Below are positions 32,715-43,641 of a DNA stretch of 64,000 nucleotides, one piece after another. The stretch covers positions 18,724,001-18,788,000 of the forward strand of contig JBHGNT010000012.1 of assembly GCA_043228905.1 (NCBI GenBank), read 5' to 3'. The number at the start of each line of letters is the position of its first letter. The first letter of the stretch is position 1. Both the position numbers and the translations under genes were made by a program. Origin of the DNA: Azolla caroliniana (Eukaryota > Polypodiophyta). The notes beneath the pieces were generated by a model. The model made no database searches and was not told where the DNA came from. It was given only the letters and a program-made list of their open reading frames with translations.

Positions 32715-34896
32715 GCGTTTTGAGGTACCCTTCGTCGGTCATGAAAGAGTCGAACTTCCGGTACCATTGCCGGGGAGCCTGCTTCAGTCCGTAAAGGCTC
32801 TTCTTCAACCGGCATACCAGGTGCTCCTTCCCTTTCTTCTCGAATCCTTCCGGTTGCTGCATGTAGATCTCTTCTTCGAGGTCGCCGTGAAGGAATGCCG
32901 TCTTCACGTCCATCTGTTCTACCTCGAGGTCCATGCTTGCCGCTATGCTCAGCACCGTCCGGATGGAGGTCATCTTCACTACCGGGGCAAATATCTCGTC
33001 GAAGTCGACGCCCTTCTTCTGCTGGAACCCCTTCACCACGATCCTGGCTTTGTATCTCGGGAGGTTTCCGGCATCTCCCGGTTTCAGCTTGAACACCCAC
33101 TTGTTTCGAAGTGCCCGCTTTCCTTTCGGCAACTCCACAAGTTCATATGTGTGGTTCTCATGCAGGGAATCCATCTCCTCCTGCATGGCACTTAACCACC
33201 TGCGGCTATGGGTGTCAAGCTTTGCCTCTTCAAAGCTCTCTGGCTCCCCTTCGTCGGTTAGCAGTACGTGCTCTGGTTCCGGAAATCTCCGGGGGGCCCT
33301 TCTCTCTCTTAGAGGATATCTTCGTTCCGGAGCTTCGGTAACCGGCTCCTCCGTTTCCTCTTCATCCGAATCCATTTCGGGATCGGGGCCGGTTCCGGTA
33401 TCAGTTTCATCTCCCTCGGCCGGTTCTGTTTCTTCACCGTCTTCGGCCGGATCCTCGAGTGTTAACCGGTCCCTTGCCGGTCGGGACTGCTCCTCGTAGA
33501 GTTGATCCTCACCGGTCGACTTGGAGCTCTTCATCTTCTTCTCCGACTCCCAGTCGGCGAGTGTCTTGTCCTCCATGAAGATGATATCTCGACTCCTGAA
33601 TGTCTTCTTGTCGACCGGGTCCCATACTCGGTAGCCGAACTCGTCATCGCCGTAACCGAGGAATATGCATGGCCGGGTCTTTGGATCTAGCTTTCCTCTC
33701 CGGTCCTTAGCCACATGCACATATGCGAGACACCCGAACACCTTCAGATGCCGGTAGGATACTTCCCTACCGGTCCACACTCTCTGCGGCGTGTCTCCGT
33801 CCAAAGGTACTGAGGGTGATCTGTTTATCACGTATGTCGCCGTCGACATCGCCTCAGCCCAAAACCCCTTGGGTAATTCCGCATGCGCCAGCATACTCCG
33901 GACCCTCTCCATTATGGTCCGGTTCATCCTCTCGGCCAGCCCGTTCAGTTCCGGCGTCTTCGGCACAGTAAACACGAGCCGGATTCCCTTCGAGCGACAG
34001 TACTCCGCGAACTGCCCCCGGTATTCCCCTCCGTTATCCGCTCGTATCGCTTTCAGCTTCTTGCCGGATTCCCTTTCCACTCTCGCGTGGAGTTCTTTGA
34101 AGACGGACAACACTTGGTCCTTTGTCTTCAGCGGTGCCGTCCACAGCTTCCGGCTATGGTCATCTATGAATGTGACGAAGTACTGGGCTCCGCCATGTGA
34201 CTTCGTTTCTACCTGACACACGTCGGTGTGCACCAACTCCAATGGTGCGCTACGTCTCGTCGGTGGCCTTGAGCGGAAGGAGGTCCGGTTTTGCTTACCG
34301 GCCAGGCAATCGGTGCACTTCTCCAGGTGCACGTGCTTCACTGGAATAAGGTTGTCTTCTGCAAGCCTCTTCATCCCCTTCTCACTCATGTGGCACAGTC
34401 TCTTGTGCCATAGCTCACCGGCAATGTCGGCTGCCACGTTCAGTTCCTCCGGACATAGCCGGGAATTCATCAGGTACAGTGTGTTGACCTTCCGGGCCCG
34501 AGCCACTATCAGGCTCCCTTTGCTGAACTTCATGACCCCATTCCGGATGCTACCCGTGTAGCCTTCATCGTCTAGCCTCCCGGCCGAAATCAGGTTCAAT
34601 CGAACCTCCGGAACGTGTCGGACATCCTTCAACAGCATCTTGCATCCGGTTGATGTCATCAGCCACACGTCTCCTATGCCGGCAATCCAGCACGTACCTT
34701 CATTTCCCATCCGGACATAGCCATGCTCACCAGCTGTGTAGGATGAGAAGTATCTTCTTTCCGGGGTCAGGTGGAACGACGCTCCGGAATCGACCACCCA
34801 GGTAGTCTCATCGCCGGCAATGTTTAGTTCACCTTCTTCGGTGATGAGCATGATTTCCTCTTCACTTGCCGCGAATGCCGTCGTTCCTTTCCGGTC
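32715..34896 (-). pseudogene. Copia F protease, integrase, RT N-terminus
   Basis: The open frame reads protease (WVVDSGASFHLTPERR), the GAG-pre-integrase finger (LWHKRLCHMSEKG, EKCTDCLAGKQ), the integrase core with D (LVHTDVCQVE), D (AIRADNGGEY) and E (ELNGLAERMNRT), then LKVFGCLAYVHV and CIFLGYGDDE, an acidic linker, and RT up to QMDVKTAFLHGDLEEEIYMQQPEGF and LKQAPRQWYRKFDSFM. H interrupts after GYLKT. All catalytic residues are present. The frame is continuous with gag across a TAG at 34897-34899. Confidence 0.93.
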
Positions 34897-34899
34897 CTA

Positions 34900-35748
34900 C
34901 CCTCGCCGATCCGAACCATTTCGGTCTGTGGCTCCCCGGTAAGCACCGTTCCGTTCTGAAGACTTCTTCGAATCGGTGTCGTCGGCTCCGTTGTCTTTTC
35001 GGTAATGCCGACAATTCTTTCGGAAGTGCCCCAGCTTCCCACAGTGGAAGCATGTGGGCCTTCCTCTTGACTGCGACCGGGTCCCCGACTTCTCCCGTCT
35101 TTGCGGACTCCGGTTCCGTTGTCTTCCCCGATCCGATTCGGTAAACAACATCTTCGGATCGGAGGCCGGTTCTTTATCTCTCCGACGCGCTTCTTCGTTT
35201 AAGATACTTGTCTTTACCGTTTGTAGGGACAAGTTATCTTCGGTGCAGGAGGTGCTGAGAGTCACCACCAAGTTCTCCCAGCTTTCCGGCAATGTACACA
35301 TCAGAATGATGGCTTGCATTGCATCCTCCAGCGGGAACTTGATCGCCGCAAGCTGGTTCACGAATCCCATGAACGTGCTTACGTGTTCCACCATACTCTC
35401 GCCGTCCCGGTACTTGAGGTTCACTATCTTCCTCATCAAGGAGGTCCGGTTCAACGCATTCTTCCTCTCGTAGAGGCCCGACAGCTTCCGCCACATCTCA
35501 TATGCGTTGGTGTCGTTCGCCACATGTTGTAGAACGCTCACGTCGACGTATTGCCGAATGGTTGCAACGGCTTTCCGGTTCAGAAGCCTCCATTCCGACT
35601 CAAGTACCCCCTTCGGTATTTCCGACCTGTCAATCGGTTCGTACAGGTCCCGAACAATCAGAAGATCCTCCATCTTGATCTTCCAGTCGGCGTAATTCTG
35701 CGCATTCAGCACCATCATCCCCGGCTGCCCGCTGCCGCCGCCTTCCAT
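34900..35748 (-). CDS. Copia F gag
   Basis: The start MEGGGSGQPGMMVLNAQNYA lies just inside the primer site. The capsid (UBN2-type: WKIKMEDLLIVRDLYEPI, GLYERKNALNRTSLMRKIVN, IMCTLPESWENLVVTLS) is followed by a basic, Ser/Arg-rich stretch and the zinc knuckle CFHCGKLGHFRKNC near residue 235. It ends at TAG 34897-34899, after which the same frame continues as pol. The stop may be a CAG-to-TAG mutation or a readthrough signal. Confidence 0.9.
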
Positions 35749-35763
35749 TTTCTGCAGCAACTC

Positions 35764-35775
35764 GCTCTGATACCA
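35764..35775 (-). promoter_or_regulatory. Copia F primer-binding site
   Basis: TGGTATCAGAGC on the minus strand is the perfect initiator-Met tRNA site, three bases from the LTR. Confidence 0.95.
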
Positions 35776-35778
35776 GTT

Positions 35779-36378
35779 TGTTGAAAATAATCGACACTTT
35801 CTAAACTCCACTTCTCGGCCACAACCAAGGAAACACACGAATCGTTGTTGCAGAAAATGGGAAATGCAAAAAATAAGTGGACACGCGATTTAACGTGGAA
35901 AACCCTGTACGGGAAAAACCACGGGAGTGCAAGGCTCCAACTATCACTATACGCTGGGAAATATACAATGGCGAGCTGCAAGGCGACGACCTTGAGCTCG
36001 CTATCCTCGCCACAGGCGGCGGTATTACACAGAGGCGTCGACCTCTTCCTCTCTCGCGCTCTATCTCTCTCACGGCTGCTCTCTCTTCACTCCTCTTGAG
36101 TGGAAAAACAGAAAAATGAGTAGCAACATAAAAACTGTTTGCCCTAAGTCATATTTATACACATATGACTTTCGGGCTATTTACAACTATAGCCTCAAGG
36201 GCCCTTGGCAAACATATTCACAGATATGTCCCCGCATCCGGATCTCTCTCCGGGTACATTCGTCATCCGGCTCCGAAGCCGGGGTCTTCATCATCCGGTT
36301 CCGAAACCGCAACCGGGCTTGTCGGCATTCATCTCCGACATCCGACCATCCCATCCGAAAGGGACCGTAATCCCAACA
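35779..36378 (-). repeat. Copia F 5' LTR
   Basis: A 600-bp copy of the 3' LTR with two visible differences (near 35919 and 36357). It is followed by the target duplication CGTAC. Confidence 0.95.
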
Positions 36379-37850
36379 CGTACATCAAGTCCCTGAATCC
36401 GGAAATACGACACATTTCCGGGAAAGACAACGCCATGGCCGACATGCTTTCAAGGGCGAGGTTCGAAAACGACGACAGCATGGTTTCACAGGATGAGGAA
36501 GTCGGCGTGGACTTCTTCGAGGCGGCTTACGTGACAACCAACGGGGAATGCTCTCCAACGCTTAACGACTTCGACGAGAGCAAGTATGACGGGGAGTGGT
36601 TGCAGATCGGCGGGTTCCTGAAAACAATGACACCAGACGCGGCATGGACAACGGACGAGGCCAACCGGATTCGGAAGAAAACCTACCGATTCTTTCTCCG
36701 GGACGGATACATCTGGAAGCACCCAAAGAAGAGGAACGGCATCCCGCTCCGAGTGGTGGCGAAGAAGGGGTAACAGAAGGATTTGCTGGCGGCGTACCAC
36801 GATAGCCCGTGGGCTGGACACCGTGGAACGTGGGCCACGTTCGAAAAGCTAAAGGGGAAGTACTATTGGCCGGGACTATACCGGGACGTGCATCGGTTCA
36901 TGACAACTTGGGAAAGCTGTCAGGTGCACTCCATGATCCGACATCGGGACGAGCTTCACGCGACCTACCCTCCGACCATCCACTTCAAGTGGATGGTGGA
37001 TTTGGTGACGATGCCGATGGGGGTAGGACAGATGCGGTATCTGGTGCTGGCTTGGGAAGATCGAACGAACCAGGTTGAAGGCCGAGCCCTGCAGAACAAG
37101 ACGACGGCATCCGTGTGCCGGTTTTTGATTGAGGACGTGGTATGCCGATACGGGTGCGTAGGGAAGATCGTGGCTGACCGTGGTGAGTTGGACGCAGAAG
37201 AAGCCGAAGAGCTGTTCGACCGGCTAGGAGTCAAAATTTCGCTCACCACAGCGTACAATCCGGAGGCGAACGGGAAGATGGAGCACGGACACGGGCCAAT
37301 TGTCAAAGCGCTAGTACGGGCATGCGGAGGCTGAGTCGGGGACTGGCCACGGCTACTACCTTACGCCTTGTGGGCGGACCGGACTACACACAGTTCGGTA
37401 ACCGGGTTCATGCCGGCCGAGCTGATGTTCGGACAGAAGCCGATCATGCCAACAGAGCGAACGATCTCCTCGTGGGCCACGGTGGACTGGAGGGATGAGA
37501 TGAGCTGGGAGGAGCTATTGGCAGCGCGGATTCGACAGCTCGAGCGGAGGCCGGAAGACGTAGAGCGAGCCGCGGAGAAACTTCGGGTAGCGAGGATAAG
37601 GAGCAAAGCCCGGTTCAACCGAGCACACCGACTCCGGCCAAGGAAGATCGAGGAAGGCCACTCGGTGCTAGTCTACGACAGCAGCCTCAACAATCAGCAC
37701 AGGGCCACGCGGAAGGTTGCGAGGAGGTGGTTCAGGCCTTACGTAGTAACAGGCGCCAACGGCAATGGGACATACCATCTCGTAGAGCTCGACGGTACGA
37801 GAATGGCGATACCGCTGGCGGGGAAGAGGATCAAAGCGTTCAAGAAATGA
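36379..37850 (+). pseudogene. Gypsy E RNase H tail and integrase
   Basis: After copia F the frame resumes with YIKSLNPEIRHISGKDNAMA. Integrase follows: zinc finger H-DSPWAG-H but TTWESC, so the first Cys of the CxxC pair is Trp; core KWMVDLVTMPMG, IVADRGELDA and NPEANGKMEHGH; GPY-like module RRWFRPYVV. Stops occur near 36771 and 37332 and there is a frame change. No chromodomain follows the GPY module; the protein ends in a short basic/acidic tail (AGKRIKAFKK). Confidence 0.9.
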
Positions 37851-38000
37851 CACAATGGTGAGCCGGAGCTAGGAGGCACGGACAGCAACGACGAGCAGCC
37901 CGAGGCGGAAGACGAACCATTTAACGAGGAATAAAAGCAAGGACCGGTTTTCTTCAAGCCGGAACCCAAATTTTGGCGCATACCGGTGGATGTGCGGTTA

Positions 38001-38012
38001 GGTGGGGGCGGA
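38001..38012 (+). promoter_or_regulatory. Gypsy E polypurine tract
   Basis: GGTGGGGGCGGA lies immediately before the 3' LTR. The same tract precedes B's 3' LTR at 55002-55013. Confidence 0.9.
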
Positions 38013-38679
38013 TGTCGTGAAGAAAACCGTCCCCAGGCGCAAACCGTGTATAGTGTGTGTGAACCGGCCCTTACACGTGGGCACGTCCCTTGTCGTATAG
38101 TAGGTAGGAAGGCGCAAGGGTTAGATCCTAGGTAGCAATATTCTATAGGGAGAATCGAGGAGTATCTCTATCCGAAAGGACAGAGAATTAATGTGATGTA
38201 AACGGGCAAGACGGCCTCCCTCCTTGAGCTATAAAAGAGAGGGAGACGGGGGAGAGAGGGATCGTGCGCTAGAGGGGACGAAGTGCTGCCGGACTGGGAC
38301 CAAGCTCTTCTCCTCTGTCGTTCTCCATAAGCTTTCTTTGCGCAAGTTCTCGAGAGGCTGATTCTGCTCCGTGGAACGCCCGTGTGCTTCCGGCAGAATC
38401 TCTATCTTGCTCCCCTGTATGTGTGGGTGATTAGGCGTCGACACCCATCTCGCCGACCTGATCGGCTGTAACCGTCCGAGTCATCTGCATACATATATTT
38501 ATATACGTGTTCTTATACTCTACCTCCTGCCCAACTTGTGTCTCTTGTGTTGATCGGGCTGCGTTCCCGCGTGCTTCTTTGTCTATCCGTGTGTGAGCGT
38601 GTCTCTCACTCTCTCTCTCTCTTCTCACCTATTCCTCGATCCAAGACCCCAGTGGTCCCGCCTTGTTCTCCACGCACGC
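38013..38679 (+). repeat. Gypsy E 3' LTR, split
   Basis: It matches the 5' LTR with few changes and a shorter (CT)n tract. It is interrupted after ACGC (38676-38679) by the solo LTR. The last 16-20 bp lie at 39605-39624. Confidence 0.92.
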
Positions 38680-39029
38680 TGTCGGGGTAGTTGTGGTTCG
38701 TGCGGCGAAGTCGCAGGGACGAAGGTTAAGGGGAGTTGAAGGAACTTAAATTTTAATAAGGCTTGTATGGTGATGTTAGAAAGGTTAAGAGTAGCAAGAA
38801 GAAGAGTTACGAGTAATGTGCGTGTGAGAGAGAGATGAGAATAGATAGAAGATAGAGACAATATATGATTCAAGAAGCAAGATAGAGACAAAATATGATT
38901 TAATAAGGAAGATTGAGACAAAGTATGAATCAAGGAGCAAGAGTATTTGATATAAACATGATGTATATTAAAAAGAAAATATTTTACCAACTTTACAATC
39001 CTTGATCGCAAACTGAACACATTCTCTAC

Positions 39030-39098
39030 CGACCCTTGATTTGAACCCACGACCTCAACTTCGAAACGAGAGGTTCTCCACCCAATGAGCTAGTCTTC
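39030..39098 (-). other. tRNA-like module in solo LTR
   Basis: It has an A-box TAGCTCATTGG (minus, 39082-39092) and a B-box GGGTTCAAATC (39038-39048). It is sense to the LTR, unlike the other two here. Confidence 0.55.
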
Positions 39099-39342
39099 TT
39101 TACTTGATGGTATTATTTTCTCACTTTCTCTTGATTCATTGATTCCCTTTTGTTTTCCTTTCCTCTCTTTTTATAAGTATTTCCATGCATATGGTAATGT
39201 CATGCATGTAATGCATGAGTTACATCTGATGCATGATCGCCATTTGGCGCACATGCATTGCATGTGATGCATGATAGCCATCATGCTCATTTGAGCTCCC
39301 ATGTATTGGGATAAGTATAATGATGGATATAAGCCTAAAACA

Positions 39343-39410
39343 AATAACCTAGCTTAGTGGTGTATGGTTTGTGCTTGATATACAAGGTTGAGGGTTCAAG
39401 TCCCTCAATT
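39343..39410 (+). other. tRNA-like module in solo LTR
   Basis: It has an A-box TAGCTTAGTGG (39350-39360) and a B-box GGTTCAAGTCC (39393-39403) inside a perfect T-arm (GAGGG-TTCAAGT-CCCTC). It is antisense to the LTR. Confidence 0.65.
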
Positions 39411-39478
39411 TTACTTAATACAATATATAGCTTCATTCTTATATCATGAAGCACATTTATTATACAGTTTTACAAATA

Positions 39479-39546
39479 AATAGCCTAGCCTAGTGGTATG
39501 TACATTGTACATCGTATATAAGGATGTGGGTTCAAGTCTCTCAAAT
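39479..39546 (+). other. tRNA-like module in solo LTR
   Basis: It has an A-box TAGCCTAGTGG (39486-39496) and a B-box GTTCAAGTC (39530-39538). It is related to the module at 39343 and may be a duplicate. Confidence 0.6.
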
Positions 39547-39624
39547 ATTATTAAATACAACATTTAAGCTCATTTTTATATCGTGAAGCACATTCTTCAC
39601 GACAACGCGCGTAACAATGCGACA

Positions 39625-40146
39625 CCGCGATGACTTCATACATTCCCATCGAACCTACCGGAACAGTCCGGTCTTCTCTAAGGTCTTCACCGATCACCTT
39701 TCGCAACTCGCCCAAGGTGTCGTCAAAAGAGACCGCCTCCACGGCGCCGCTGATCTCTTCGTCGGGGGAGAGGACTCTGCATCCCCTAAGCTGCTCCTCC
39801 GCTTGCTTCCTTTCTCGGCCGTTGACGCCGGCCATAGTACAACCTCCATTGTCGGAGAACCAAAATTTCCTACCTATGGTACAGGTCTTCTTCTGTACTG
39901 TACATTTGTGGGGTTTTTTCGGGGTGTCCGGACTATCGCGGCCCCACGCCTTGATAGCCCTCTCTAAAAATCCTCTCAGGTTTCGCCACCGAGGGTCTCG
40001 CGGTTACGCTCATGGTTTGGTCGTACCGTCAGGAACTAAACCGAGTGACGCCCGTCCTGGCTCTTGACTCTTGCATAGGCCGAACCGTTGTCCGGCACCT
40101 TGGTCTCCATCCATGCCGCCGTGATGTATGGTTCTCCTAGTATAAC
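39625..40146 (-). pseudogene. Gypsy D pol N-terminus
   Basis: This is the minus-strand equivalent of the E segment around 25800-26300: the linker before RT (LSPDEEISGAVEAVSFDDTLGE) and, further right, the end of the protease region. Frameshifts are frequent. It is cut at 40146 by element G within VILGEPY; the frame resumes at 43642. Confidence 0.85.
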
Positions 40147-40301
40147 TGTCAGGAATAGTACTAAAGCAAAGATGGAATTAGTAGTAAGAAGAGTAGTACT
40201 ATTAGTACTAAGAGGACGGGACTGCGTAAGATTCCCGAGAGAGAGGAAGTGGGAAGAGGAGAGAGAGAGATAGGATGATGACAGCAGCTCTTATATTATA
40301 T
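40147..40301 (-). repeat. Element G truncated 3' LTR
   Basis: It matches 43217-43371 (TGTCAGGAATAGTAC...) with few changes and then switches directly to RNase H coding. Confidence 0.88.
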
Positions 40302-41760
40302 GAAAGAAGCCACCAGATGCAACTCTTCTTTATTTCCTTGTTGAGAAAGGATGCTACCGAGGGCGAAATCTGATGCGTCAGCCTCCATGATGAATGGTTT
40401 GCTTGTATCCACATGAGCTAGAATCGGTGCTGATGTAAAGGCTTTCTTAAGATGCCGAAAAGCCATATCTGCTTCTATGGACCAAAGAAATGCTTGGCCC
40501 TTCTTCGTAAGTTGTGTGAGAGGTAAAATAATCTTCGAGTAATCTTGTATAAACTTACGGTAGAAGTTAGCAAAACCTAGAAAACATTGTACATCTCGTA
40601 CTGACTGTGGAATTTGCCACTCTAGTACAGTTTGGATTTTAGCTGGATCCATGGCGATGCCCTTTGAGGAGATGACGTAGCCTAGAAATTCCACTTGCTT
40701 GCAGTCAAAGCTACATTTTTCTAGCTTGGCATAAAGACCATTCTCGCGGAGTCGCTTTAGTACTAATAGTACATGAGAATCGTGCTCTTCCTGGGTCTTC
40801 GAATAAATCAATAGATCATCCAGATAAATGATCAAACAGATATCCAAGAGGTCTCTGAATATATCATTTGCCATGTGTTGGAAGACTGCGGGTGCATTGG
40901 TTAGGCCAAACGGCATAACAGTATACTCGAAATGCCCATACCGCATGCGAAAGGCGGTCTTCCACTCATCTCCCGGTCGGATCCGCACGAGATTATACGC
41001 TCCTCGTAGGTCAATTTTAGTAAAAAACATGGCACCATTAACTCGCTCTAAAAGACTTGATATAAGAGGAAGTGCACACCTATTCCGGATTGTGACTTTA
41101 TTCAATCCGCGGTAATCAACGACAAGACGAAGTGAGCCATCTTTCTTCTTGACAAAGAAGATGGGTGCACCGGCCGGAGATTTCGAATGGCGGATGAACC
41201 CGCTTGCCAAGTTCTCCTCTATGTAGGCTCGAAGGACTTCTAACTCGGTGGGTGACAAGTTGTAAATTGGTCCCCATGGTGGCTCAGTTCCTGGTTGTAA
41301 ATCGATGGGACAGTCATAGGGATGGTGATGAGGAAGGGTACTGGCTTTTACCTTGTCAAATACATCGGCATAAGGATGATATTTTGCTGGAAGTTGTACT
41401 GAGGAGTCCTTCTTAATAGTGCTGGAAGGATGTACTGATATTGCAAATAGGAACATTGCCTCCTTGGGTCCTTCTTCGCGTAGTTGATGGAGTGAAATGG
41501 TCGAAACTTGGTGAGTTGATTCTTGGGGTGGTCGATATCGGACTTCTCTTGTTCTCCAATCTATGGCTGAATTATGTAATTCAAACCAAGGTAATCCTAG
41601 GACAATGGGATGCTCTAGACTACTAATTATATTAAATGATATTACACACACAAAACTACCGAGGACAACTTGAATGGGTTCTGATTCTTCCACAATATTC
41701 CCGGAAGCAATGGGATGACCATCAATGACTACTACAGATGCGGGACAAGGAAGTTTTCTT
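40302..41760 (-). pseudogene. Element G reverse transcriptase and RNase H start
   Basis: The 465-codon frame begins around the protease end (VLGLPWFELHN) and encodes the full RT: PYDCPIDLQPGTEPPWGPIY, FVKKKDGSLRLVVDYRGLNK, YTVMPFGLTNAPAVFQHMAN, the catalytic IIYLDDLLIYS, LEKCSFDCKQVEFLGYVIS, CFLGFANFYRKFIQDYS. It enters RNase H at IMEADASDFALGSILSQQ and then runs into LTR sequence. The frame is intact for RT, but without integrase the element cannot move by itself. Confidence 0.92.
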
Positions 41761-42995
41761 AAGGATATCTGAGAAGCTTAGGCAAAATTTCGATCCATGA
41801 AACAGGAATTAGCTCCGGAATCTAAAAGTGCTAGGACGGGTACTGGGGCAGTACTTTTAGTACTAACAATGACTTGGGCTAGGAACACATTGCTAACTTG
41901 CTTGGAAGGAATGGAACCACTAATGGGCTGTACAGATCTAGGGCTGCTGTCCAACCAAACGGCTCCTATTTTGGCTGGACTCAATCGTTTAACTCTTCAT
42001 CTAATTTACTAAGGATTTCAAATTTATTTGAGATACTTGGGCTATTAGTACTATGAATACTATCAAACACTCTATTAGTACTGTTAATACTATCAGACAC
42101 TCCTAAGGGAAGAATTGACTCGGGTTTAGTACAGGCTACAATTTGATTTACCTGTCTTCTTGGCCTATGGGGACAATTGATTGCGATATGCCCTGGTCCA
42201 CCGCAATAAAGACATAACCGATTTGCACGTCGTCGTTGCTTTTCTTCTTCCGATAACGGGCCGCGTCGACGCATGGTATCGATCTCCATCGGTGTCGAAG
42301 TATTTGCTTGAGGTATGTCTCGTGCAAATGGTCTAGCCACGACTGCGGCGTAAGTGGGCTCCGGCCTAGCGCGTGGTATCTGTAATTGACGTTCCGAACG
42401 CCGTTCGAAGAGGCGGTTGTCACATCGGACCGCTCGACTGATTGCCTCCGTAAGAGACTTTGGTTCTTCGGGGAAGGTTAGAAGTAGATCTTTGACATCA
42501 TTTCGCAGGCCATAGCTAAACTGCTCCAATAGTGCTTGATCATCCCAGGGTATGTCGGAAGCGAGTAGGTGGAAATCTGCCGCATAGGCAGAGGCTGGAC
42601 GATCGCCTTGACGCAATCACCGGATCTTGTTGATCGCCGTCCTGATGTTGTCGGTGTCTCCAAAGCAGGATTTGAACTCACTAATAAAATCTTCAAAGTT
42701 ATTAAGCAAGGGCGATTGTTTTTCTAGAAGGGGAGCGAACCATGCTAAGGTTGAGCCGCTAAGCAACGTGCCTATTAAGCCGACTCGGGATGCATCAGTG
42801 GGATATCGGGAAGGATGCATTTGGAGGACTAATCGTACCTGATTAAGGAATCCTCTGAATTGTGATCGCGTTCCATCAAATTTCACAAGAAGTCCAATCT
42901 TCGGCTCTTTATGAAATCCTTGGGGACTTGATCCTTGTTGTTGCAATGCCGCTTCGAGTTGTTGCACCCGTAACGCTAACTCCCCATGTTGTTGC
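41761..42995 (-). pseudogene. Element G gag and protease
   Basis: Gag continues from LEAALQQQGSSPQGF through the Retrotrans_gag-type region (KFDGTRSQFRGFLNQVRLVL, GSTLAWFAPLLEKQSPL, DRPASAYAADFHLLASDI) to the zinc knuckle LCLYCGGPGHIAINC near 42200. The protease has VLALLDSGANSCFMD near 41800. Frame changes occur near 42616 and 41985. The arrangement and motifs match Tf1/sushi-type elements. Confidence 0.88.
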
Positions 42996-43204
42996 TACGT
43001 TTGTTGCTTTTCTAGAGCGATTTGTTGCAGATCCCTTATCAGCCGTTGGTTTTCTTGTTCTAGGGCAACAAACTTTTCCTTTAGGCACTGTAACTCGGAG
43101 AAAATAGATTGATATTCTTGGGCGATAACATTAGCCATATTAGAGGGAAAAGGGTAGGAGGATGAGGGAGAACGAAAAGTAGGCTGGAGGAAAGAGGAAA
43201 ACAA
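42996..43204 (-). pseudogene. Element G gag N-terminus, coiled coil
   Basis: The ATG is at about 43138 (MANVIAQEYQSIFSELQCLK). A heptad-like stretch (EKFVALEQENQRLIRDLQQIALEKQQ) forms a coiled coil, as is common at the N-terminus of this gag type. A TAG/frame break follows before LEAALQQQ. Confidence 0.75.
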
Positions 43205-43216
43205 ATTGGTTCAAAC
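43202..43216 (-). promoter_or_regulatory. Element G self-priming site
   Basis: Directly after the 5' LTR the minus strand reads GTTTGAACCAATTTG. It lacks TGG and does not resemble a tRNA 3' end. Its complement, CAAATTGGTTCAA (13 nt), occurs within the LTR itself (about 43412-43430). In the Tf1/sushi group the RNA 5' end folds back and primes from such a site. Confidence 0.7.
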
Positions 43217-43641
43217 TGTCAGGAATAGTACTAAAGCAGAGATGGAATTAGTACTAAGAAGAGTAGTACTATTAGTACTAAGAGGACGGGACTGCGTAAG
43301 ATTCCCGAGAGAGAGGAAGTGAGAAGAGGAGAGAGAGAGATAGGATTATGACAGCAGCTCTTATATTATATGAAAGATAAGTACAAATCGGCTAAGAGGC
43401 TTAAGACTGGTGTTGAACCAATTTGGTTCAACATAATGCCTAGTGCCTTCTTTTATAGTGTTGTCAGGAGTAATCCTGAAACTTCTAGAATGTTCCAGAC
43501 AAATCCGGAATATACATTACTTTCTTATAATAAAATATAAATGAAAATAATATCCTATGAATTACAATAGATGGTGTGATGGTTAAGAGCTCGACCCATA
43601 TACCATAAGGTCATGGGTTCGAGCCTTGCCATATCCTGACA
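43217..43641 (-). repeat. Element G 5' LTR
   Basis: The LTR is 425 bp, TGTCAGGATATGG...TATTCCTGACA on the minus strand. It contains a palindrome GTTGAACCA-ATT-TGGTTCAAC and a TATA-like CTATAAAAGAAGG (minus, near 43455). Confidence 0.9.
43565..43634 (+). other. tRNA-like module in element G LTR
   Basis: It has an A-box-like TGGTGTGATGG (43572-43582, one mismatch) and a perfect B-box GTTCGAGCC (43617-43625). It is antisense to the LTR and within 70 bp of its 5' end. Confidence 0.6.

Larger units (their letters stand above)
27597..36378 (-). mobile_element. Copia element F (young)
   Basis: The minus-strand copia has 600-bp LTRs at 27597-28196 and 35779-36378 that differ at only two sites I can see. 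The target duplication CGTAC is at 27592-27596 and 36379-36383. The polypurine tract is at 28197-28210 and the initiator-Met primer site at 35764-35775. Gag and pol are intact apart from one in-frame TAG between gag and protease and the insertion of H in RT. It is one of the youngest elements in the nest. Confidence 0.95.
38680..39604 (-). mobile_element. Solo LTR with three tRNA-like modules
   Basis: The 925-bp insertion reads TGTCGTGAAGAATGTGCTTC... to CAACTACCCCGACA on the minus strand, with a perfect 4-bp duplication ACGC (38676-38679, 39605-39608). It starts with a hairpin (TCGTGAAG...CTTCACGA). There is no coding frame, primer site or second LTR, so it is a solo LTR of the B/H type. It is AT-rich and carries tRNA-like modules at 39030-39098, 39343-39410 and 39479-39546. 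Confidence 0.85.
23093..39624 (+). mobile_element. Gypsy element E
   Basis: The plus-strand element has the 5' LTR (23093-23798), primer site, gag-protease (23842-25953), RT (25956-27596), then copia F, then integrase (36379-37850), a polypurine tract and a 3' LTR (38013-38679 plus 39605-39624) split by a solo LTR. Flanks are CCGT (23089-23092) and CCGC (39625-39628). Broken D coding is rejoined when E is removed. It is the least decayed gypsy of its family here, yet it has lost most of RNase H. Confidence 0.92.
40147..43641 (-). mobile_element. Tf1/Tcn1-like gypsy element G
   Basis: The minus-strand element has a target duplication ATAAC (40142-40146, 43642-43646), a full 5' LTR (43217-43641), and a 3' LTR cut to about 155 bp (40147-40301). 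Gag, protease and RT are present, but RNase H is truncated and integrase is absent because a deletion joins them to the LTR. The RT (LVVDYRGLNKVTIRN, FTKIDLRGAYNLVRI, IIYLDDLLIYS) belongs to the chromovirus-like branch and is unlike the FLDD type of B-E. Whether it once had a chromodomain cannot be told. Confidence 0.88.

Noticed and set aside
39343-39546. Genuine tRNA genes
   Set aside because: The A and B boxes are good, but acceptor stems pair poorly and anticodon arms are irregular. They are tRNA-derived modules within an LTR.
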